A DNA stretch of 64,000 bases from Capsulimonas sp039928515 (GCF_039928515.1 NZ_JBDSSZ010000150.1); one strand, 5' to 3'; counted from the stretch's first letter, positions 26,901 through 35,755 are shown. Made by a program: numbers and translations. The notes: generated by a model from the sequence alone, not told the origin.

Positions 26901-29900
26901 GAGTAGCGTTGTTCGCGGGCGTTCCATCCAGGTTCGTCACATGACCGTTCAGGCTTCCGTCCGCTTCTTTCTGAAGGTTCAGATCGACAGGGAAGGTATC
27001 CAGCGCGGTCACATAATCGGCAGTGAATGATACGGCGTGCGATTGGTTCTTGTAAGCATGAACAATGTAGGCGCCAGGCTCGACGCCATTGATCGTATAC
27101 TTACCGACACCGTTCGTCAGGGCGCTGTACACGGTGCGGCCCGGCGGCAGGTTCGGAATTGGGTTGCCATCCGCGGAGGTCAGATAGACCGTCGCGCCGC
27201 TTACCGTTCCGCCGCCATTCGCGGCGTCCCGAATCGTTCCGCTGAACGAGGCGGTGCGCAGGTACGTGACGATGTTATGCATCAATTTCGGGCGGAGGTT
27301 GTAAGGGAAGTAGTAGGTCACGCCGTTAAAAGTGCGTGTGTAATACTCGGTCCCAACGCCCTCCAGACCAAACGATGCGAAGATCGTCTTGCTGCCCGCA
27401 GCAGGATCGACGCCGTACTGAAGTCCGCCGCCGCCCGAAGGATAGGTGACATCCTGCTGGAATCCGCCGAGCGGAGTAACCACGTCAATCGACCCCAGGA
27501 ACTGCAGTCCTGTGGACGGCCCAATCTGCGCGGGGAAGGGACCGAATTGTCCCAAGGAGGCATCGGTCCGCCAATCTGGGCTGGGGACATTGTTCCCGAG
27601 AATATCCCCAGCCAGCTTCATCGGCATCGACGCCGGCGCCTCCCACAGAGTGATGCCTCCTCCGTCCTGGAAGACACGATACGGCATAACATTGACGTTG
27701 CCGAAGAAGTTGAAGTGCGGATCGAACGTGATGCGGCTGGTGTTCGCGGTGCTCTGCACGAAGGCTTGGATGTCAGACCGCGATCCGACATAGTCCGCGC
27801 CAAGAACACTCGACAGGAAGCTTGAGCCCTGCGTGCCATCGGCGGTAAGCGCCGAAGCGATGTGGCCGCCGCTCAGGAAGAGACGTCCGCCTTCCGCAAT
27901 ATAGTTGGTCAATTGCGTCTGCGTTTCAGGGCTCGCAATCGATCCGGCTCCAACGAAGAGCTGCCCGGCGTAAGGCGCCGTCCAAATTACGCACCGTTTC
28001 GCGACAGGAATATCGCCCGCCGGATTCACGAGGTTTCCGTCGGAGACGTCCGGCTGGGTTTCCTTCTTGGCGGCGTACGCGAGCAGGATATCATCCCGCA
28101 CAGGGCCGCGGCTCAAGATGCGCCACAGATTGTACTGGTGCTTGTTGGCCAGCGCGCCGCCGCCAATGGCGTTATTGCCAAGCGCGTTGACGACGGTGGG
28201 GAGCTCGCCATGCGGTCCGCCAAGCGGAACGGTAATCGGCGCAACATATCCCAGATCGGAAGGCGGCGGCACTGTGTACGTGATGTCCGTATCCGTTCCA
28301 GTCGTGCCGACAGTTCCTGTAATGCGAATGAAGTAGGTGCGGCCGATGATCGGATCCAAATCCACATTGTTGTTCTGGAAAGTGAACAGGCGAGTATTTC
28401 CACCGACAATCGTATCGACTAAGTTGCCGGCGCCGACAGACGTTCCCACGCGCACTCGGTAGCTATCGGATGGAGGCGTGGTTCCGGCCCAGATAATATC
28501 CAAGCTCGGCGTGCGAGAATTTCCAATATAACGCGGGAAGACCCCAACTCCCGTGGGTCCCGCGCCAGTTCCATCCTGAAGCGTCCCCGGCCGGCCTGGG
28601 TAGCCGATCATCTTATCTTCAATATGAACGGCGTTCGGAAGCAACGCAGGATCGACTTCCGTGTAGTAAGACTCAGAGCCGTAGAACGTCGGACGCAGGT
28701 TCTGAGCGCCGTTGGATCCAAAGGTTGAGCCGATAAATTTCTGGCCCAGACCATTGTCGTTGACGATCAGGATGCTCTTGTCGCCCGTGAATGTCTGCGT
28801 GGTGAAGCCCCAAACGTTGTCGAAGATACGCCAGTTCTGGGACTTATCGTAAGCGATCACGTCCAGATAGTAGTCACTGGCCGAAGTCGGCGTCTTCCAA
28901 GTGGCGGAGTAAAGCGCTCCGCCTTTGGTGTCCTGCAGCGCAGAGGATGTCACTCGGGCCAACCGGAGCCATTCCGGCCGTGCGATAGGGGCGCTATGAG
29001 TCCCCCGATCGTCAACGCCAGCGAGGAAGAATGGCGCGCCATAGTCAGTCAAGGGATCTGTATCAGTCTTCGTAGGCGTCGCGAACTGTGCATTGACGAA
29101 CTCGCACTCGAATTCCTGTCCCCAAGTCTTGAACAGATTGGGATTGTCACCCGGCGCGCTCGGTCGATTGGGAGAACCCGCGATCACAGGCTGAGGATTT
29201 GTGCCGCCGCCGGTCTGACCAACGCCCAGATAGACCGTATCGTGAAGCCATCCGCCAATCGCGCCGCGAATGGGCCAGAAACGTCCCAACAGGAACGTCG
29301 GATCCGTGATCGCCAGGTTGTGGAGCGCATCCTCTTCGGAACCGCTGTCGGCAAGCGGGAATGTCGTATCGTGCGTGAAGACCTTGTGCTCCAGGTTCTG
29401 GCTGTCCTGAGCTTTGCTGTCTGGATCCTTGATCTGAATGTAGACGTTGTTTGGATCGACACCCGCCTCGCGGCTGCTCAGGCGAACCGTGAAGGTCACG
29501 TCCGTTCCGGGAGTGATGCTGCGGGTGGCGGAACCCGAAAGGTTACCGGGGGCCGTTTGGACGAACGCGTTGCCAGCATTGACGTGCACGATTTCCGTAT
29601 TGGTGTCGTTGAAGCGCAGCAGGACCGGAGGGTTGATATTCTCAACCTCGGATTCCAGGATGCCCGTGTAGTTGGCGCCGACGTAGAATGTGCCCGGCAG
29701 CACCGACTGTGCGGTTTCCAGGGGAGTTCCATTGGACGGATTATTGTAGGTTACGGAACGATCCGAGGCGTAAGCGATGGACAGGTGCTTCTGCTGAGGC
29801 GACCATGTCGGGTAAGTGTTGTTGCGGTTTGCCGAATCATCCGTGTTAAGCTGAGTCGCCGAGCCATTCTCCTTGGAGATGGCCAAGCCGTTTTCCGCCT

Positions 29901-31128
29901 GATAGAAGAAAATATCGTAGTGCGTGCCGGCCGCATTCAGATTGACAACCTTGTGATGGTATGCCAGGCTGCCTGCGCGTGTGGATCCATTGAACGCCCA
30001 TGCCGCGCCGCCCGACGTTCCGTCGGTGGTCAGCGCGCCGTTGCCGATGTTGGCGGGAACGAGACCGTCCGATGTGAGCGCGAACAGGTTCGTGACCGAA
30101 AGGGCGTTGACGCCGGTCGCGACAGCGGGAGTAGTCTCCTGAGCGGGAATATTCGGGTTCGGATTGACGCCGAAGCCGGTATTCTGGAAGCCGGAGGCGT
30201 TACTGGTGTAAACGAGGAACCTTCCGTCGGGCGACCACGCCACATCGGCCTCGTCATCCACGCCGCTTGTCAGGCGTCCGGGCGGATTGTCGCCCTGGGA
30301 GCCGAAGGGCTGGTAGCCGCCGGATTGAACATAGAGCAAGTAAACGTGCGTATGCCCCTGCGATGCGCCGACCGTGGTCATCGCGGTGAAGGCGAGACGA
30401 TCTTCGCTCGGCGACCAAGCTGGACGGCCGACGCCGTTGAGTCCCGTGTTGATGTCGGGGCGGATCGTCAGCGATGTCAGGTTATTGACCGACACCGGAG
30501 CCGCATTAGGATTGAACGGAATGTAGAACAGGTTCTGCGTCGTCGGCGATTTCGCGTTGGAGGTGAAGGCGAGAAGACTGGTCGACGGGCTTAGCACCGG
30601 ATAGAACTCGTTGCCGGTGCCGGAAGTCAACTGGGTGGGCGCGCCGCCGTCCGAGGAGACAGCCCAGAGGTGAGATCGGTTCGCCGGATCACCGGCGACG
30701 GTGCTGGGGCGGGTCGATGCAAAGACGATGTAGCTTTCGTCGCTGCTCCAGTTAGGAAATCGGTTCGCGTAATTCAACGGATCGCCTTGCACCGTGAAAC
30801 TCGGGGCGGGGGCGAAAACATCGAATGTCTGAACCGGCTCCGGAAGGGAGACCGTTGTGGGGCCTACAGCCGGATTGACCGTTTGGCTTCCCGCCGCAAG
30901 CAGCGACGCAGGAGCAAGATAGCGGCTTGGGGTAATCGCCTTGCCGGACTTGGCGCCCAGGGCCGCGTTGAGCGCGAGCGCATTCGCGGTGTTGCCGCGC
31001 TGTGCGATCGACGCCTGAGGCGACAGCGCCGCCAAAATGCCCGTAAAGATCAAAGCAAGAAAGATTGAGCAGAGCGTCGCAATGCGCAGGTGACGGAAAC
31101 GAGCGTTCAACGGTAACCTCCGTAGCAT
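23956..31128 (-). CDS. Giant secreted protein: beta-propeller plus ten carboxypeptidase-regulatory-like repeats
   Basis: A 2,390-residue protein that should be exported. Residues 1-43 look like a signal peptide (positive start, hydrophobic LCSIFLALIFTGILAAL, then QAS-IAQ). About residues 120-500 hold PD40/TolB-like propeller repeats (WSSDESYIVFAS, LWAVSSDGGAP, WSPDGRFLVYTS). A middle region of about 700 residues carries no family I recognise. From about residue 1290 to 2180 come ten beta-sandwich repeats of the carboxypeptidase regulatory type (GTVTD...PGATV...G.Y). A C-terminal module follows (GTQMISAPYDYSG, GYWTKLTG, GYWIKVYKA). No sorting motif is visible. The ATG at 31128 is chosen because GGGAG lies six bases before it and the signal peptide starts there; the frame is open to 31278. 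Role unknown, perhaps surface binding. Confidence 0.88.
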   Translation of the reverse strand: MLRRLPLNARFRHLRIATLCSIFLALIFTGILAALSPQASIAQRGNTANALALNAALGAKSGKAITPSRYLAPASLLAAGSQTVNPAVGPTTVSLPEPVQTFDVFAPAPSFTVQGDPLNYANRFPNWSSDESYIVFASTRPSTVAGDPANRSHLWAVSSDGGAPTQLTSGTGNEFYPVLSPSTSLLAFTSNAKSPTTQNLFYIPFNPNAAPVSVNNLTSLTIRPDINTGLNGVGRPAWSPSEDRLAFTAMTTVGASQGHTHVYLLYVQSGGYQPFGSQGDNPPGRLTSGVDDEADVAWSPDGRFLVYTSNASGFQNTGFGVNPNPNIPAQETTPAVATGVNALSVTNLFALTSDGLVPANIGNGALTTDGTSGGAAWAFNGSTRAGSLAYHHKVVNLNAAGTHYDIFFYQAENGLAISKENGSATQLNTDDSANRNNTYPTWSPQQKHLSIAYASDRSVTYNNPSNGTPLETAQSVLPGTFYVGANYTGILESEVENINPPVLLRFNDTNTEIVHVNAGNAFVQTAPGNLSGSATRSITPGTDVTFTVRLSSREAGVDPNNVYIQIKDPDSKAQDSQNLEHKVFTHDTTFPLADSGSEEDALHNLAITDPTFLLGRFWPIRGAIGGWLHDTVYLGVGQTGGGTNPQPVIAGSPNRPSAPGDNPNLFKTWGQEFECEFVNAQFATPTKTDTDPLTDYGAPFFLAGVDDRGTHSAPIARPEWLRLARVTSSALQDTKGGALYSATWKTPTSASDYYLDVIAYDKSQNWRIFDNVWGFTTQTFTGDKSILIVNDNGLGQKFIGSTFGSNGAQNLRPTFYGSESYYTEVDPALLPNAVHIEDKMIGYPGRPGTLQDGTGAGPTGVGVFPRYIGNSRTPSLDIIWAGTTPPSDSYRVRVGTSVGAGNLVDTIVGGNTRLFTFQNNNVDLDPIIGRTYFIRITGTVGTTGTDTDITYTVPPPSDLGYVAPITVPLGGPHGELPTVVNALGNNAIGGGALANKHQYNLWRILSRGPVRDDILLAYAAKKETQPDVSDGNLVNPAGDIPVAKRCVIWTAPYAGQLFVGAGSIASPETQTQLTNYIAEGGRLFLSGGHIASALTADGTQGSSFLSSVLGADYVGSRSDIQAFVQSTANTSRITFDPHFNFFGNVNVMPYRVFQDGGGITLWEAPASMPMKLAGDILGNNVPSPDWRTDASLGQFGPFPAQIGPSTGLQFLGSIDVVTPLGGFQQDVTYPSGGGGLQYGVDPAAGSKTIFASFGLEGVGTEYYTRTFNGVTYYFPYNLRPKLMHNIVTYLRTASFSGTIRDAANGGGTVSGATVYLTSADGNPIPNLPPGRTVYSALTNGVGKYTINGVEPGAYIVHAYKNQSHAVSFTADYVTALDTFPVDLNLQKEADGSLNGHVTNLDGTPANNATLTFTAPDGTIVTTQTNNTGFYSVQNVPSAPGVGLAYTGFASKIVSPFTFKSDTKNLIVVSGQATTTDFVLLPPPGRITGTVTDFVTHLPLPGATITITSAGLATPITLTTNAQGVYTTGLLPPATYDMTATKSPDYVTQLLPGKVVGFAQTLTVNIALVPVKPGRMVGVVTDSRGVPVEGATVALTPATPALTATTDYLGRYVINNVPAATEPGKAYYATAAKGSRKTAQVRVLFTSVSTVTQNFQLPEAPGVFSGTVTDAATGAKLAGATLTFTPKAGGTPRIVATNANGQYTTGGIHAETYNLKVTFPPSYQQQTFLDLVLPQDVTVTKDIALNMTRGGRIAGTVTDSRGVVVPFATVTFKPVSGGLTVTTTTNSSGQYSVSSVQSAVAPGKAYNGSAQSGTRVSPTATVIVMDGGATAQDFQLPEAAGSFIGNVTDAATGAKLQGVNITFTPRTAGKPVKSLRTDANGHYYTGPMFADTYTITLAFAPNYQPQKVVIALPQDAVVTKDFQMSTTELGVLSGAVTSPDGVPVPGATVRFASGAGAVLLATTDASGKYTIANVRSATDPGLSYTGAASKSGVFSASATVLVTNGAKITQNFTLQPPPGTFVGTVTDAATGKPLPNVTLTFTPLQGSDRTPVTATSDALGKYTSGAMKFGKYKITAVHAPKYATITLNSVYLADSGNTTQDFQMTPTPNGNIGGLVTFGGIPATTLVVGGATITLTPDDGLPAITITTGATAVAGANGSVNFQRSVPPGTYTVSVEKTGYLNPSAPKTVTVTSAGFTRADMSFDPIKTFAAGTQMISAPYDYSGTSLNNILGVGKSEGAAPLAIWQPGSLNYAVSPTAPADTLHLGLGYWTKLTGTTSVYFAGPAPTTPVIHVALQPFWNQIGVPSVTAINVSDLTFSTADEQDLTFAQASAPDRHIVDSTIYGYDGAAYTPITAGGTLEPWQGYWIKVYKATTISLPTNSGSVSNILKRK

Positions 31129-31443
31129 CAGGCGCTCCCGCGCGTCGGCATTCGACAATGGAAGACGCGGCGGGAGAGCAGGTAGAACTTTGTGTAAACG
31201 TACGATCAGAGAAACTGAAATGGGAGGCTCAGCAATGGAAGGCAATTCAGCCGCGAAACGCCGGAAGCATTTGTGCAAACTATCATGACTTTTTCATTAA
31301 AGAGCACCCGGCCTCGTAATTATATCACAATGCCCCTTCGGGCGCAATGGCTTAAAACAAACATTTCGCGACTCGGGAACTTTTTTTATAATTATATTCT
31401 TGGAGGCCGAAGCGCAGTGTTTTGGTTCATGAAGATTCGCGGC
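31129..31443. other. Intergenic region with probable promoter of the giant gene
   Basis: About 315 bases between two minus-strand genes. It is AT-rich in its upper half. A minus-strand TATAAT lies at 31319-31324 without a clear -35, and a further AT-rich run is found near 31380-31405. No gene is seen; the leader of the giant gene would be long, near 180 bases, if this -10 is used. Confidence 0.4.
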
Positions 31444-33375
31444 TCACGCGTCTGAGCCGATCGAAAAACAGGGAAACTCGCTAATCCTTAGATATGTGCT
31501 TCCATACGGAACAAGCGTTATGATCGCATCGGAACCAAGATCCTTCAAAGCAATCTCTGGAGGCGGCGCGGCAGAATCGTTAGTCAGCCCCCATCCCGGA
31601 AGCTGAACCGCGCCGGCGCTCAGCGTGACGGGAGGCGTTTGATCGGTAAAGGGCGTAGAACTGATTGCGCTCTCTTGAATGGAAAAGGCAGGGCAGGACG
31701 CATCCAGCTGGAGCGCGTAATTCCAGGGCGTGGTCGGATGCACTTCCCAATCGGCATAGGGGATCTCGCCGCTGACTTGCCGAAATTCACCGTCCACTTT
31801 CAGCGCCATCACGAGCGGCCCGCGCAGCACGGAGACGGCATGCTCGGACCGGCGCTCCACGCGCGCTTCCAGCGGCAGGCGAAGTGATACAACATCGCCG
31901 TCGCTCCAGACTCGGTCCAGCAGATGGAACTTACCGGGAACGGCCTCTCTCTCGGCGCCATCGTTTACCCGGACCGTCGCACTCGCCGCCCACGCAGGGA
32001 TGCGCAGCCGCAGCGGGAACGCCGTGGGCCGCGCCGCGCGCACGGTGAATTGGATATGGCCTCGGAATGGATACTCCGTCGCTTCTTCTATCGTGACCGC
32101 CACGCCGTCGATCTCGGCCGTGACAGACGACGGCGCGTACACGGCCGCGACAAGGCCGCCGTCCAGGGAACGCATCCACAGACTCGCCACAAGCTTCGGC
32201 CACCCTTGATGTAAGTTGGCTGTACAGCAGCCGAAATGCCCCTCCAGGCTGAAGAGATTGGAATAAGGATCGTTGGAGGTCCAGTCGCGGGGGGCCACCG
32301 AGCAGAGCACCTGATTGGCCTGCTGGTCGTACTGGCGCCCCGTCATGTCCTTGGTCATCGCCGCCGGGAGCGCGTTGTAAGCGATCCGCTCGATCCGATC
32401 GCCCAGCGAAGCCTCTCCGGTAATCGCCAGCATCTGCTCCAGCGTGAAAAGATATTCCGTGACCATGCACGTCTCCGCGCCCTGCGCCGGATCACGCCCC
32501 GCCAGATGCTCGTCGCAGCTGAACGCGCCGTGGACCTGCCCATGGTAGCGGTCGAGCGTCTCGATCGCCTGAATCGCCTCTCGCGCATTGGCGGTGTCGC
32601 CGCTCTGGCGCGACCAGACGGCGCCCGACTTTACCCCCATGGCGTTGTTCACACCATGCAGAGGCAGCCACATTTCGTGTACGATAGGCCCACTCTTCGG
32701 CCATTCCGTCTTATTTGTGTACTGGAAGTCCGCGAAGTGGGACTGCCAGTCGTACCCCTGCTGGTGAGCGACGGCCGCCAGCTCCAGCAACCACACTTCC
32801 GCCGTTCTATCGTACAGCCAGTGCGCCGACAGCACGAGATCCGCCCAGCGCATCCGACCCCACGATCTTAAGGGACGTCCATCCAAGAGTTCCGCGATCC
32901 GATGGCACGCCGCTAGCATGGCGGGGATCACACGTTCATTGCCTGTCGCCTCTTGCCACTGGGTCAGCGCCTTGAACAGCACGAACTGCGGCCATGGATC
33001 GAGAACGACCTCGCCCGTCTCCACGTTCGGGTCGCTTTTCGGGCCAAGCCAGCCGTCCTCGTGCTGATGATTTAGGATGTAGTCCACCCAGCGCCGCGCT
33101 TTGCCCAAAAGGCGCTCGTCCTGAAGCAAAATCGCCAGGGGAATCAGCCCATCCAGCCAGTATGGACCTCGCTCCCAGCCGTCATTGTCACCGCCGATCC
33201 AGCGGCTATTCGCGACGGATGGCCAAAACTCGTCCAATGTTCCGGTCAGACCGGCGGCCTGGACGCGCAGCTGATCACGCAGCCATCCGCCGGGGGTGAT
33301 GGCGCCCAGCGGCAGCGGCTCGAAGGCGCGCGGGGCAAGAATCGGCTGATGCCCTGAAAGGGAATTTGATTTCAC
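31444..33375 (-). CDS. GH127-family protein (beta-L-arabinofuranosidase-like, DUF1680)
   Basis: A 643-residue protein of the GH127 family. An alpha/alpha barrel comes first (LGAITPGGWLRDQ, SRWIGGDNDGWERGPYWLDG, HQHEDGWLGP). A glutamate and cysteine in GAETCMVTEYLF and the later FGCCTANLHQGWPKL contain the zinc-cysteine catalytic site of the family, in which one cysteine is the nucleophile. C-terminal beta domains complete the fold. No signal peptide is seen, so it acts in the cytoplasm on imported oligosaccharides. The start is GTG and has no ribosome site, but it coincides with the expected transcript start of a promoter at 33382-33411. Confidence 0.88.
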   Translation of the reverse strand: MKSNSLSGHQPILAPRAFEPLPLGAITPGGWLRDQLRVQAAGLTGTLDEFWPSVANSRWIGGDNDGWERGPYWLDGLIPLAILLQDERLLGKARRWVDYILNHQHEDGWLGPKSDPNVETGEVVLDPWPQFVLFKALTQWQEATGNERVIPAMLAACHRIAELLDGRPLRSWGRMRWADLVLSAHWLYDRTAEVWLLELAAVAHQQGYDWQSHFADFQYTNKTEWPKSGPIVHEMWLPLHGVNNAMGVKSGAVWSRQSGDTANAREAIQAIETLDRYHGQVHGAFSCDEHLAGRDPAQGAETCMVTEYLFTLEQMLAITGEASLGDRIERIAYNALPAAMTKDMTGRQYDQQANQVLCSVAPRDWTSNDPYSNLFSLEGHFGCCTANLHQGWPKLVASLWMRSLDGGLVAAVYAPSSVTAEIDGVAVTIEEATEYPFRGHIQFTVRAARPTAFPLRLRIPAWAASATVRVNDGAEREAVPGKFHLLDRVWSDGDVVSLRLPLEARVERRSEHAVSVLRGPLVMALKVDGEFRQVSGEIPYADWEVHPTTPWNYALQLDASCPAFSIQESAISSTPFTDQTPPVTLSAGAVQLPGWGLTNDSAAPPPEIALKDLGSDAIITLVPYGSTYLRISEFPCFSIGSDA

Positions 33376-33381
33376 GAGTTA

Positions 33382-33411
33382 AATATAAGGGAAAGGGGCC
33401 TTTCTTGTCAA
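33382..33411 (-). promoter_or_regulatory. Sigma-70 promoter of the GH127 gene, leaderless arrangement
   Basis: On the minus strand TTGACA (33411-33406) and TATATT (33387-33382) are 18 bases apart. The start site predicted seven bases below the -10 falls on the G of the GTG start codon at 33375, so the message would have no leader. It overlaps the 3' end of the neighbouring endonuclease gene. Confidence 0.7.
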
Positions 33412-34154
33412 ACACTACCTTGAAGCCTAAGATCGCCGGACTTCGTCCGCATGCGTTTTTGACCGAATGGGCAGAGGTCCAGCAATGGGCAGCGCCCACA
33501 GTCCGGATTCGCATGGTAGCAGCAGCGCTGACCGTGGAACATATAGACTTCGTGATGATCGTAGACCTGCTGCGCGGTCCAGTCCGGCGGCAGCAGCGCC
33601 GCGAGTACGGCGTGCGCCGGTCCCACCGAGACGCTCGGACTCACCAATCCGACCCGGACCGCGACCCGGTAATGGTGGCTGTCCACCGGCAGCATGGGCT
33701 TGCGCAGCGGACTGAACAGCAGCACCGCCGCGCTCGTTTTAGGGCCAACTCCCGGCAGCTGCTCCAGCCAAACGCGGGCCTCGGGCGCCGGAAGCGCGGC
33801 GAGAAAGTCCAGGTTAAGCTCTCCGCGCAGCGCGGTGACGCGCCGCAAAACCTCCTGCACGCGCGGCGCCTTCTGCTCGGGCCAGGTGCAGTGCGCGACC
33901 GCCGCCTCAACTTGTTCGACAGGCGCATCCCGGACTTCCTCCCAGGTCGGCAATTGCGCGCGAAGCTCGCGAAACGCGGCGCCTGAGTCGGCGTTCTTTG
34001 TGCGATGGGACAGCAGCGAGGAGACCAGCTCGGAGATCGGATCGAGTTCATGAAAGAACGGAACGGGACAGCCGTACAGCGCGCACAGGCGCTCGTGAAC
34101 GACCAGCGCTTTTTCGCAAAGCGCGGGAATCGGCTCGGACAATACTTGAGACAC
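33408..34154 (-). CDS. Endonuclease III-like DNA glycosylase/lyase (HhH-GPD, 4Fe-4S)
   Basis: A 248-residue base-excision-repair enzyme. The helix-hairpin-helix LPGVGPKTSAAVLL carries the catalytic lysine and is followed by the catalytic aspartate in MLPVDSHHYRVAVR. The C-terminal iron-sulfur loop fits C-x6-C-x2-C-x5-C (CYHANPDCGRCPLLDLC). Length is slightly above that of E. coli Nth (211). It should remove oxidised pyrimidines and nick the abasic site. The gene stands alone; its 3' end carries the promoter of the GH127 gene. Confidence 0.88.
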   Translation of the reverse strand: MSQVLSEPIPALCEKALVVHERLCALYGCPVPFFHELDPISELVSSLLSHRTKNADSGAAFRELRAQLPTWEEVRDAPVEQVEAAVAHCTWPEQKAPRVQEVLRRVTALRGELNLDFLAALPAPEARVWLEQLPGVGPKTSAAVLLFSPLRKPMLPVDSHHYRVAVRVGLVSPSVSVGPAHAVLAALLPPDWTAQQVYDHHEVYMFHGQRCCYHANPDCGRCPLLDLCPFGQKRMRTKSGDLRLQGSV

Positions 34155-34250
34155 GAGTGCAGCCTCGTCTTTCTAAGGCGCTCATGCGAGACGACGGCGC
34201 CTAATCGTCCTATACCCTGTTCTCCTTGAAGGCACACCTGCGGCGGCGGC

Positions 34251-35471
34251 ATGGACGAAGCTTCCATATCGCGAAAAATCAGGTATGGTGATAGAAGCAA
34301 GAGAACCCCACGCTGGATCGATACTTCCTTGGACGACGGCCCTATGGCCGTCACGGAAAGCTGGCTTCATATGTCTCTGAAAGGGTGTCTTCTCGGCTCG
34401 ATCATCGCGACCCTCTGCGCCGCCGCCGGCCTCCTGGCGGGCGGCGTGATTGGGTATTACATCGGCCTGAGCCAACAGGCGGCGCAAGGATCGAGCGAGG
34501 AATGGATTCCCGTGAGCAGTCTCGCGGCTCCATTCGGGGCATTGGTGGGGGCCTGTATCGGAATAGCGGTCGGCATATGCGTGGCGTATCTCGCAAAGCT
34601 GACCGGACCGGCGCAAGCGCCCATCATCCTGGTCTTCATCATCGCTGCCGCGCTCGTTAGCGAGGAGATCCCAAGGCGTTACCAACAGCGTCAGGATAAC
34701 GCTTATCTTTTGGGACGGCGGGAACAGCAAAAGTACGACCGCGCACTGGCCCGGCAGCAGGCGAACTATAGCCGTCTAGCCAGCTTTCCCTCGCTGCAAT
34801 ACCCTGGCGCCACTCTCCAGCCGCAGCGCCCAGGCAGCGCTCTTTCGATGACAAGCGCCAGCGCTCCGCAAGTTGTCGCGGATTACTACGGCCGTGTCCT
34901 CGCCACACCGTTGAATGCGGCGCCCTGCAGCATCGGCCCAAGCCATCACTGCTGGTCGGCGACCACGGCTTACCAGGGTGTTCCTCTGAGCATCGTCATC
35001 TCCGATGACGATATGCATGACGGCGGCAGTTCGGCGATCGTCCTTTCCACCACTGATGATGTCCCTCTAGGCGCTGCGCCGCCGCCCAATGCGTGGACAC
35101 AAACCCCGCCGCCAGCCGTTTGGGCGCAGCCCTCTCCTTCCGCGTCTCCGCCCTCACCGCCTGTCGCACCGGCAGATCCGTTGGAAACGCAGCGCGCGAA
35201 AATTGAAAAGGCGCGCGCCGAGATCAGTACGCTGAGCTACCCTGGCGCCCAGGAAACCTCGGACGGCGATCCCAGCTTGATCCTAAACTTCACCGCCGCA
35301 GCTCCCGTCGATACGGTCGCGGTCTACTATCGCGACCATATCGGCGTCACGCTCCGCCCAGTACGAATCGGCGGAAAGCCAGGCTGGGCGGGCGATGTGG
35401 TCTATCATGGGATTCCGCTGCGCCTCTCCCTTTTCGACCAAGACGGGCTGACCTACGTCCAAATCACTTGA
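34251..35471 (+). CDS. Unrecognised membrane protein with a duplicated C-terminal domain
   Basis: I do not recognise this 406-residue protein. Three hydrophobic segments (about 42-68, 85-105 and 115-130) are followed by a polar, proline-rich region outside or inside the membrane. Two related copies of an approximately 90-residue domain are visible (about 185-275 and 320-406): each runs YPGA, then V..YYR/GR or VAVYYRDHIG, then Y.G.PL..S..D. The linker between them is Pro/Ser-rich. ATG 34344 is an alternative start that would drop a basic 31-residue tail. Its stop codon overlaps the tRNA promoter. Confidence 0.7.
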   Translation: MDEASISRKIRYGDRSKRTPRWIDTSLDDGPMAVTESWLHMSLKGCLLGSIIATLCAAAGLLAGGVIGYYIGLSQQAAQGSSEEWIPVSSLAAPFGALVGACIGIAVGICVAYLAKLTGPAQAPIILVFIIAAALVSEEIPRRYQQRQDNAYLLGRREQQKYDRALARQQANYSRLASFPSLQYPGATLQPQRPGSALSMTSASAPQVVADYYGRVLATPLNAAPCSIGPSHHCWSATTAYQGVPLSIVISDDDMHDGGSSAIVLSTTDDVPLGAAPPPNAWTQTPPPAVWAQPSPSASPPSPPVAPADPLETQRAKIEKARAEISTLSYPGAQETSDGDPSLILNFTAAAPVDTVAVYYRDHIGVTLRPVRIGGKPGWAGDVVYHGIPLRLSLFDQDGLTYVQIT

Positions 35472-35497
35472 CAAAGCACAAACCGAGTAGCTATAAT
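35468..35497 (+). promoter_or_regulatory. Consensus promoter of the tRNA-Gly/tRNA-Cys unit
   Basis: TTGACA at 35468-35473 and TATAAT at 35492-35497 with an 18-base spacer, ten bases before the first tRNA. The -35 overlaps the TGA stop of the preceding gene. Confidence 0.9.
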
Positions 35498-35507
35498 GAA
35501 CTGTCGC

Positions 35508-35582
35508 GCGGGAGTAGTTCAGTGGTAGAGCGTTTGCTTCCCAAGCAAAATGTCGCGAGTTCGAACCTCGTCTCCCGCTCCA
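35508..35582 (+). tRNA. tRNA-Gly (anticodon CCC)
   Basis: A full cloverleaf of 75 bases including an encoded CCA: 7-bp acceptor GCGGGAG/CTCCCGC, D arm, anticodon stem TTTGC/GCAAA around TTCCCAA, and T loop TTCGAAC. The anticodon at the centre of the 7-base loop is CCC, reading GGG codons. Confidence 0.96.
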
Positions 35583-35611
35583 TTTTTTGACAAACCCAGA
35601 CAACACAATAT

Positions 35612-35686
35612 GCCGCCGTGCCCAAGTGGTAAGGGAGAGGTCTGCAAAACCTTTATGCAGCGGTTCGATTCCGCTCGGCGGCTCCA
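35612..35686 (+). tRNA. tRNA-Cys (anticodon GCA)
   Basis: A 75-base cloverleaf with encoded CCA: acceptor GCCGCCG/CGGCGGC, anticodon stem GAGGT/ACCTT around CTGCAAA, T arm AGCGG/CCGCT around TTCGATT. The discriminator is T, as expected for cysteine tRNA. It lies 29 bases after tRNA-Gly and before a shared terminator. Confidence 0.96.
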
Positions 35687-35688
35687 AA

Positions 35689-35733
35689 CAAAAGCGCCCT
35701 TGTATCTCTTTCGAGATACGAGGGCGCTTTTTA
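35689..35733 (+). terminator. Terminator of the tRNA unit (bidirectional)
   Basis: A long stem of about 19 bp (AAAGCGCCCTTGTATCTC with GAGATACGAGGGCGCTTT) with a 4-base loop, A-rich on one side and T-rich on the other. It can end the tRNA transcript and also the minus-strand hfq transcript. Confidence 0.92.
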
Positions 35734-35755
35734 ATTCTGTGTTTGTGTGTCGCGG

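Noticed and set aside
25561..27030. Long plus-strand frame of 489 codons opposite the giant gene
   Set aside because: It is the mirror of a GC-biased coding strand; the protein is Arg/Gly-rich without any family motif, while the minus-strand frame shows ordered domains.
28996..30594. Plus-strand frame of 532 codons opposite the giant gene
   Set aside because: Same antisense effect; no ribosome site, no recognisable domain, and it lies entirely inside the minus-strand coding sequence.
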